Assembly (NCBI GenBank): GCA_001304425.1
Contig: LJTS01000057.1
Location: forward strand, 1-10,621
Direction: 5' to 3'
Source of the DNA: Betaproteobacteria bacterium SG8_40
Lineage (GTDB): Bacteria; Pseudomonadota; Gammaproteobacteria; Burkholderiales; Eutrophovitaceae
Length of the DNA: 10,621 nucleotides
Shown here: positions 6,035 to 10,621 of the stretch, in pieces
Layout of the letters: every line of letters begins with the position of its first letter
Numbering within the stretch: position 1 is the first letter of the stretch
Notes under the pieces: model-generated
Database searches by the model: none
What the model was told of the DNA's origin: nothing
Seen by the model: the letters and a program-made list of their open reading frames with translations, nothing else
Position numbers and translations under genes: made by a program

Positions 6035-7114
6035 CTAACGTTTTTCGACCTTCCGCATCATCCAGATCGCCGCAGCCAGGAAACCGAGCATCGGCGTTAA
6101 GGCGCTGAATAACGGCGGCCAGGCATTGAGCAGCCCGAGGTGTCCGAATAACCTGTTCGCGAGGTGAAATCCCAGGCCGAGCATGATGCCGGTAAAGATA
6201 CGCGCACCTATACCTCCGGATCGCGCCTGGAAATTCGCGAACGGCAATGCCAGCACCATCATCACCAGCACTGCGAACGGATAAATAATCTTCTGCCACA
6301 TGGCAATCTCGTAGCGCACCGTTTCCTGATTGTTGGCGCGCAGGTGTTCCAGATAGGCGTAAAGGTCCCACACCGACATCTGCTCCGGGACAACCATCAG
6401 CACGTTGAGAATTGACGGCTTGAGCACCGAGTGCCACTCCCATTGCGCAATCTCGTTCACCGATGTCGTTGTGCCCTCGAATCGCGTCTGGACGACATCG
6501 TGCAGCACCCAGAGATCGTCGCGCTGGTATTCGCCACGAGATGCATGACTGATGGTATGCAGCCGGAAGCGATCGTCGAATTCGTAAACATGGACATCGT
6601 GGATAACGGTTTCCGGCATGATGCGCGAAACGTTGACGAACTTGTTGGCGTCCTTGACCCACAATCCCGAACGAAACGCCTGCGCGACCACATTACTGCT
6701 GGTGGTCGCCTTGAATCGCAGGCTCTGCGCGGCCTGCTCGGTCAGCGGCGCAACGACCTCGCCAAGAAGGAACGTAATCACCGACAGGGCGACGCCGATC
6801 CGGGTCAGCGAAACCGCCATATTGCGCATCGACATTCCGGAAACACGCATCACGGTGTACTCGGAATTGATCACCAGCTGCGAAAGCGCGAACAAGGTTC
6901 CGATCAACGCTGCAACCGGAAGAATTTCGTAGGCGCGTCCTGGCAGACTGAGCGCAACGTACAGAGCGGCCAACGGCAGACCGTAGCCGCCTCGACCCAC
7001 ATCGGAGAGCTCCTGGATGAAGTCAAAAAAACCGAACAGGAACAGCAGCGCCGCGAATACCAGGGCCGTTGCCGCGAATACCTGTCGCGCAACGTAGCGG
7101 CGGAGCATTCTCAC
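6035..7114 (-). CDS. lptG: LPS export ABC transporter permease LptG
   Basis: A 359-residue inner-membrane subunit of the LptB2FG complex, which extracts lipopolysaccharide from the inner membrane and passes it to the Lpt bridge. The layout is that of the family: membrane segments in the N-terminal third (about 12-32, 61-81, 99-121), a periplasmic beta-rich domain (about 130-265) and membrane segments near the C-terminus (about 278-296, 305-323, 333-353). The segment SEYTVMRVSGMSM (84-96) is the cytoplasmic coupling region usual in LptF/G, and LPFANFQARSGGIGARIFTGI follows the first C-terminal helix. The start is GTG at 7114, overlapping the lptF stop as GTGA; AGGAGG lies 8 bases upstream. That placement favours GTG over the ATG at 7108, which would be 14 bases away. 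Confidence 0.96.
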   Translation of the reverse strand: MRMLRRYVARQVFAATALVFAALLFLFGFFDFIQELSDVGRGGYGLPLAALYVALSLPGRAYEILPVAALIGTLFALSQLVINSEYTVMRVSGMSMRNMAVSLTRIGVALSVITFLLGEVVAPLTEQAAQSLRFKATTSSNVVAQAFRSGLWVKDANKFVNVSRIMPETVIHDVHVYEFDDRFRLHTISHASRGEYQRDDLWVLHDVVQTRFEGTTTSVNEIAQWEWHSVLKPSILNVLMVVPEQMSVWDLYAYLEHLRANNQETVRYEIAMWQKIIYPFAVLVMMVLALPFANFQARSGGIGARIFTGIMLGLGFHLANRLFGHLGLLNAWPPLFSALTPMLGFLAAAIWMMRKVEKR

Positions 7115-8202
7115 GCGCGCATCCTCCTGAGCTTGCTGAATAGCGATGAAACCGCGACACGCCGATAGAACAGGAACGCGACGATGGCAAAAGTCAACAG
7201 ATGCGGGCCCAACAGCCCGACCGCGAACGTAACCTTCTCCTGGCTAACCCAGGTTTGGACAATGCTGAGCGAGTTGTTATAGAGGAGATACGCGAACGCG
7301 GCCAACATCAGGTTGACCGAACGCCCGGCTCGCGGATTCACGAACGAAAGCGGAATCGCCAGCATGCTCAGCGCCAGCGCGCTCAATGGCATGCCCACCC
7401 GCCAAACGAGTTCCGCGTCGGTTTCCGGGTTCCGCTCCTGCAACAACTCGTTGGTAGGACGCGACCGGATCGAGGGCAGGTAGGTTTGCTGGGCCTTCTC
7501 TTCCAGTCGCACGCCGTACTTTTCGAACTCGATGATCTTGTATTCGGCAGTTCCCGGCGGGCCGACATACCGACGGCCGTCTTCGAGTACCAGATAGCGA
7601 CTGCCGTTCGGGCTTGTTTCGGTGAAGCCGCGCGCCGCGACCGTGACCCCGGTTTCCTGCTCCTCTTCCGAATAGACGAAAATGTTCGCGACGACGGACA
7701 GGTCCATCGTCAGTTTCTCGACGAAGAAAACCCGGTCGCCGCGCTTCGATTCCTTGAATATTCCCGGCGATATGGCCGAGACGTCCTCACGGCTCTCCAG
7801 CAGGCGACGATATTCCTCCGCCTTGCCCGTCGCCCAGGGCGTCAACAACAGGCTCAGCAATCCGATCGTGAATACCAGCGGCAATGCGTACAGCAATGTC
7901 GGCCGTATCCACGACAACAAACCCTGGCCACTGGTAAACCAGACGACCATCTCGGAGTCGCGGTAGGCACGGCTCAGGCTCAGAAGTATCGAAACAAACA
8001 GCGCCAGCGACAGCAGTATCGGCAAATAGCGCAGCCCCGCCAGCCCGAGAAAAGTGACCACCGCGTCGGTGGAAATGCTGCCGCGCGCAGCGTAGCCGAG
8101 AAATCGAATGAACTGTGTGGTAACAGTGATCGCGAGCAGGACGAGCAAGGTGCCGATACCTGTTATCGCGAATTCGCGGAGAAGTGTCCGCTGGAAAATC
8201 AT
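7111..8202 (-). CDS. lptF: LPS export ABC transporter permease LptF
   Basis: A 363-residue partner of LptG in the LPS-extracting ABC transporter. Membrane segments lie at about 12-34, 52-76 and 102-122, with a periplasmic domain at about 130-265 and C-terminal membrane segments at about 270-288, 296-316 and 328-347. Family-like stretches are MIFQRTLLREF at the N-terminus, SRAYRDSEMVVWFTSGQG (77-94, coupling region), ISPGIF (144-149) and LAIPLSFVNPRAGRS (281-295). I chose the ATG at 8202 because the family begins here with MIF/MII-RYL-like residues. The frame stays open to 8385, but that extension runs into pepA and does not resemble the family. It is transcribed divergently from pepA and coupled to lptG by a 4-base overlap. 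Confidence 0.96.
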   Translation of the reverse strand: MIFQRTLLREFAITGIGTLLVLLAITVTTQFIRFLGYAARGSISTDAVVTFLGLAGLRYLPILLSLALFVSILLSLSRAYRDSEMVVWFTSGQGLLSWIRPTLLYALPLVFTIGLLSLLLTPWATGKAEEYRRLLESREDVSAISPGIFKESKRGDRVFFVEKLTMDLSVVANIFVYSEEEQETGVTVAARGFTETSPNGSRYLVLEDGRRYVGPPGTAEYKIIEFEKYGVRLEEKAQQTYLPSIRSRPTNELLQERNPETDAELVWRVGMPLSALALSMLAIPLSFVNPRAGRSVNLMLAAFAYLLYNNSLSIVQTWVSQEKVTFAVGLLGPHLLTFAIVAFLFYRRVAVSSLFSKLRRMRA

Positions 8203-8209
8203 CGTAACT

Positions 8210-8239
8210 TTGACTTTTGCTTCGGCACAAAGAGATAAT
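8210..8239 (+). promoter_or_regulatory. Sigma-70 type promoter for pepA
   Basis: TTGACT (8210-8215) and GATAAT (8234-8239) are separated by 18 bases; five of six bases match the consensus in each box. The transcript would start near 8246, giving a leader of about 36 bases. AAGGGGA (8268-8274) lies 7 bases before the GTG start of pepA as ribosome binding site. The -35 box is only 8 bases from the divergent lptF start codon, so the 79-base spacer is shared. Confidence 0.65.
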
Positions 8240-8281
8240 GCTAAGTTGTTGAAACGACGATACGAATAAGGGGACTTCGCG

Positions 8282-9772
8282 GTGGACTTTAGCATAAAAA
8301 ATGCGCAACCGGAGAAGGTCAGGACGGCCTGTGTAGTCGTGCCTGTATTTGGCAACAGAAAGCTCTCCGATGCCGCCAGACGCATCGATCAGAGCAGCAG
8401 CGGACAACTGTCACGGGCTCTGAAGAACAGCGATTTCGACGGTGCGCCCGGCAAGACCCTGATGCTGTTCGATGTTGAGGGAATCGGTGCAGCCCGCGTG
8501 CTTGTGACAGGGGCAGGCAAGAACGGGCGGTTGAACACCAGCGAGTTCCACAAGGCCGTACAAAACGCTCTGACCACACTTTGCAGCGCGGGAATCACCG
8601 ATGCGACGCTGTTCGTATCCGAGTTGAACGCCACCGGCTACGACGAGCAATGGGCGGCAACGAAAATTGCTGCGCTCGCTGTTGGCGCGGCGTATCGCTT
8701 TGATGTCATGAAAAGCGACATTGGCAAGAAGGCAGGCAAACCCCTGAGCCGGGTCAGCCTGGGCATCAACGGCAAACCCTCGCGCCAGCTGCAGAAGGCT
8801 TTGGACAGAGGCCGCGCCATCGGCGAAGGCACCAACCTCGCCCGTGACCTTGGCAATCTTCCGCCGAATATCTGCACACCGGACTATCTGGCGCAGCAGG
8901 CAAAGAAGATGATCCGACTAAACCGGTTGCGCGTGAATGTGCTCGATGTCGCGCAAATGAAGAAGCTCGGAATGGGTTCGCTTCTCGCCGTGGCTCAGGG
9001 CAGCCGCCAACCGGCGAAACTGATTTGCATCGAACACCGTGGCGGTCCGGCCAAACAGAAACCCGTCGTGCTCGTGGGCAAGGGCGTCACTTTCGACACC
9101 GGTGGAATTTCACTCAAACCGTCGTCCGAAATGGACGAAATGAAATACGACATGTCGGGTGCCGGCAGTGTTTTCGGAACCATGCATGCGGTTTCCGCGA
9201 TGAAGCTGCCGCTGAATGTAGTGGGCGTCATTCCGGCGGTCGAGAACATGCCCGACGGCCAGGCGACGCGCCCCGGCGATATCGTAACCAGCATGTCCGG
9301 ACAAACCATCGAAATCCTCAATACCGACGCGGAAGGCCGGCTGATTCTGTGCGACGCGCTCACGTATGCCGAGCGTTACGAACCGGCAGCCGTGATAGAC
9401 ATCGCCACGCTCACCGGCGCTTGCGTAATCGCGCTGGGCAAGGTCGCAACCGGGCTGTTCAGCCCCGATGACAAGCTGGCAAGCGAGTTGATCGACGCCG
9501 GTGAGACGTCATGGGACCGGGCATGGCGCATGCCGGTCTGGGATGATTACCAGGAACAACTCAGCAGCAATTTTGCCGATGTCGCCAATATCGGCGGCAG
9601 ACCCGCCGGCAGCGTAACCGCAGCATGTTTTCTTGCCCGCTTCGCCAGGAAGTACCGCTGGGCGCATCTGGACATTGCCGGCACCGCCTGGAAGTCGGGC
9701 AAGGAGAAGGGATCGACGGGGCGGCCGGTTCCCTTGCTGACACAATTTCTGATAAAACGCGCCGGCTGGTAA
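8282..9772 (+). CDS. pepA: Leucyl aminopeptidase (cytosol aminopeptidase, peptidase family M17)
   Basis: A 496-residue M17 aminopeptidase that removes N-terminal residues from peptides with two metal ions in the cytoplasm. The N-terminal alpha/beta domain covers about 1-165 and the catalytic domain about 170-496. Metal and catalytic residues are all present: Lys267 and Asp272 in VGKGVTFDTGGISLKP (265-280), Lys279, Asp290 in KYDMSGAG, Asp349 and Glu351 in the signature NTDAEGRL (347-354), and Arg353. Numbering is within three residues of E. coli PepA (Lys270, Asp275, Lys282, Asp293, Asp352, Glu354, Arg356). The start is GTG with AAGGGGA 7 bases upstream. E. coli PepA also binds DNA in Xer recombination and carAB control; whether this one does cannot be told from sequence. 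Confidence 0.97.
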   Translation: MDFSIKNAQPEKVRTACVVVPVFGNRKLSDAARRIDQSSSGQLSRALKNSDFDGAPGKTLMLFDVEGIGAARVLVTGAGKNGRLNTSEFHKAVQNALTTLCSAGITDATLFVSELNATGYDEQWAATKIAALAVGAAYRFDVMKSDIGKKAGKPLSRVSLGINGKPSRQLQKALDRGRAIGEGTNLARDLGNLPPNICTPDYLAQQAKKMIRLNRLRVNVLDVAQMKKLGMGSLLAVAQGSRQPAKLICIEHRGGPAKQKPVVLVGKGVTFDTGGISLKPSSEMDEMKYDMSGAGSVFGTMHAVSAMKLPLNVVGVIPAVENMPDGQATRPGDIVTSMSGQTIEILNTDAEGRLILCDALTYAERYEPAAVIDIATLTGACVIALGKVATGLFSPDDKLASELIDAGETSWDRAWRMPVWDDYQEQLSSNFADVANIGGRPAGSVTAACFLARFARKYRWAHLDIAGTAWKSGKEKGSTGRPVPLLTQFLIKRAGW

Positions 9773-9891
9773 GGCAGCCCTTCCGGCATGAATTTGCACC
9801 GCAATGTCGCATGCAAGCGCACCCGGTGCCGGAATCGACGGCGTCTTGCCACGGCTTGCGATGAAGGTCTTTTCCCGGTTGTAGCGCCAAA
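9773..9891. other. pepA-holC intergenic spacer
   Basis: The 119 bases between pepA and holC contain no believable gene and no clear terminator or promoter. Only short inverted repeats are present, none followed by a T-run. The two genes may be co-transcribed. Confidence 0.4.
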
Positions 9892-10320
9892 ATGACTGAA
9901 GTCCTCTTCTACACCAACGCAACCGACAAACTGCGCACCAGCTGCCAGCTGTCGTCCAAGGCGCTCGCGCACAACCGTCGGGTAATGATTCTGACGCCCG
10001 AGAACGACGTGACCGATCGCCTGTCCCAACTGTTGTGGTCTACGCCGTCGACAGGCTTCACCCCGCACTGCCGGGCGGCGGAACGCCTTGCACCGGTAAC
10101 GCCTGTGATCGTTGACCACTCCACCGAGCCGGTCATTCACGAGGACGTGCTGATCAACCTTTGCGACGAAACCCCTGCGTTCTTCAGCCGCTTCCACCGG
10201 CTGATCGAGATCGTCACGAGCGAAGAGCGCGACCGGGAACGAGCGCGCGAGCGTTTCCGCTTCTACCGCGACCGGGGTTACCAGATCATCACCCATGATC
10301 TTGGGAAGCTGCGGTCGTGA
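9892..10320 (+). CDS. holC: DNA polymerase III subunit chi
   Basis: A 142-residue protein of the HolC family. Chi pairs with psi (HolD) in the clamp-loader complex and links the replicase to single-strand binding protein. Typical features are the N-terminal TEVLFYTNATDKLRTSCQLSSKAL (2-25), LTPENDVTDRLSQLLWSTPSTGFTPH (34-59), the conserved VIVDHSTEPVIHEDVLINL (72-90) and the C-terminal RFRFYRDRGYQIITHDL (121-137). Length agrees with the family (about 140-150). The ATG at 9892 gives the standard N-terminus, although the ribosome binding site is weak. It follows pepA on the same strand, a common gammaproteobacterial order, and overlaps the next gene by 4 bases. Confidence 0.95.
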   Translation: MTEVLFYTNATDKLRTSCQLSSKALAHNRRVMILTPENDVTDRLSQLLWSTPSTGFTPHCRAAERLAPVTPVIVDHSTEPVIHEDVLINLCDETPAFFSRFHRLIEIVTSEERDRERARERFRFYRDRGYQIITHDLGKLRS

Positions 10321-10583
10321 GCGTCATGACCGGTAAGGGCGACAACAACGATCCGCTTTTCGACAAGCTTGATAACCTCATGCAAAGCGGACGCGCGCGC
10401 AAATCGCATGGTCCGCCCCCGCTACTGACCGATGCGGTACCGGCCGCGGATGAAAGCGCCATTCCCACACTCACTGACGCAATCGAACCTCCCGAACCAT
10501 CCGCCACGCCGGAACCAGAGCCGGAACCCGAGCCGGAGCCGGGGCTAACGTTAGAACTTGAGCCGCTGTCCGCGGAGCCGTAG
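10317..10583 (+). CDS. Small acidic proline-rich hypothetical protein downstream of holC
   Basis: An 88-residue protein with no domain I recognise. The N-terminal part DPLFDKLDNLMQSGRARK (12-29) looks like a short amphipathic helix. Two copies of a P-x-LTDA-[VI] motif follow (PLLTDAV 35-41 and PTLTDAI 50-56), then a Pro-Glu dipeptide run (about 65-75) and an acidic end. I recall similar small proteins with PVLT-type motifs between holC and valS in other proteobacteria, which supports a real gene. The GTG start overlaps the holC stop as GTGA; an ATG at 10326 is the alternative. It has no signal peptide or membrane segment. It is probably disordered after residue 30 and may be a short-motif adaptor, but function is unknown. 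Confidence 0.75.
   Translation: MSVMTGKGDNNDPLFDKLDNLMQSGRARKSHGPPPLLTDAVPAADESAIPTLTDAIEPPEPSATPEPEPEPEPEPGLTLELEPLSAEP
10509..10541 (+). repeat. Pro-Glu dipeptide-coding repeat
   Basis: A run of alternating CCN and GAR codons encodes five Pro-Glu pairs plus a final Pro within the hypothetical protein after holC. The six-base periodic unit makes this a site prone to length change by slippage. Confidence 0.7.
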
Positions 10584-10588
10584 CCCGC

Positions 10589-10604
10589 CGGCGCCTCTGC
10601 GCCG
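10589..10604 (+). repeat. GC-rich hairpin after the holC-linked gene
   Basis: CGGCGC (10589-10594) and GCGCCG (10599-10604) form a 6-base-pair stem with a CTCT loop, five bases after the stop codon. No T-run follows, so an intrinsic terminator is not supported. The window ends 17 bases later, possibly just before another gene. Confidence 0.4.
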
Positions 10605-10621
10605 ACGAATCATGCGGAGCC

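Noticed and set aside
6431..7168. 245-codon open frame on the plus strand
   Set aside because: It is antisense to lptG with shadow-like composition and no motif.
7201..8238. 345-codon open frame on the plus strand
   Set aside because: It is fully antisense to lptF, extremely rich in Arg and Gln, and has no family features.
8203..8385. 61-residue N-terminal extension of lptF
   Set aside because: It would overlap the start of pepA on the other strand and cover the pepA promoter; LptF proteins begin at the ATG at 8202.
10589..10604. Intrinsic terminator after the holC-linked hypothetical gene
   Set aside because: The stem is present but no T-run follows, so only a hairpin is claimed.

Overview
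The window looks like a chromosomal core segment of a GC-rich gammaproteobacterium. The gene order algH-ruvX-pyrR-pyrB-pyrC' matches what I recall from Pseudomonas, and lptF/lptG divergent from pepA-holC is also typical of gammaproteobacteria. The sigma-DUF3619-DUF3106-RDD cluster is one I associate with Xanthomonas-like and other proteobacteria. I see no insertion sequence, CRISPR array, tRNA, rRNA or phage gene. The genus cannot be named from this sequence alone.

Region 1 (1-3670, minus strand) is one tightly packed operon read right to left: algH, ruvX, pyrR, pyrB and a dihydroorotase homologue cut by the window edge. The last three genes are joined by 4-base start/stop overlaps. The dihydroorotase homologue has lost its zinc ligands, so it is the inactive PyrC' type that acts as a structural partner of PyrB in Pseudomonas-type aspartate transcarbamoylase.

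Region 2 (3671-5772, plus strand) is a divergent cluster: an ECF-like sigma factor, a single-pass membrane protein (DUF3619), a secreted protein built of six 18-residue helical repeats (DUF3106), and an RDD-family membrane protein. This is the least understood part. The layout (cytoplasmic sigma, membrane protein overlapping it by 4 bases, periplasmic protein with LTxxQ motifs of the Spy/CpxP kind) suggests an envelope-sensing regulatory unit. The sigma gene has no ATG, GTG or TTG start where its N-terminus should be.

Region 3 (5773-8202) is a gene-free stretch of about 260 bases followed by lptG and lptF on the minus strand, the permease subunits of the LPS export ABC transporter.

Region 4 (8203-10621, plus strand) starts at a 79-base divergent spacer with a good sigma-70 type promoter. 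It continues with pepA (leucyl aminopeptidase), holC (DNA polymerase III chi) and a small acidic, proline-rich hypothetical protein overlapping holC by 4 bases. In related genomes valS often follows, but it is not visible here.
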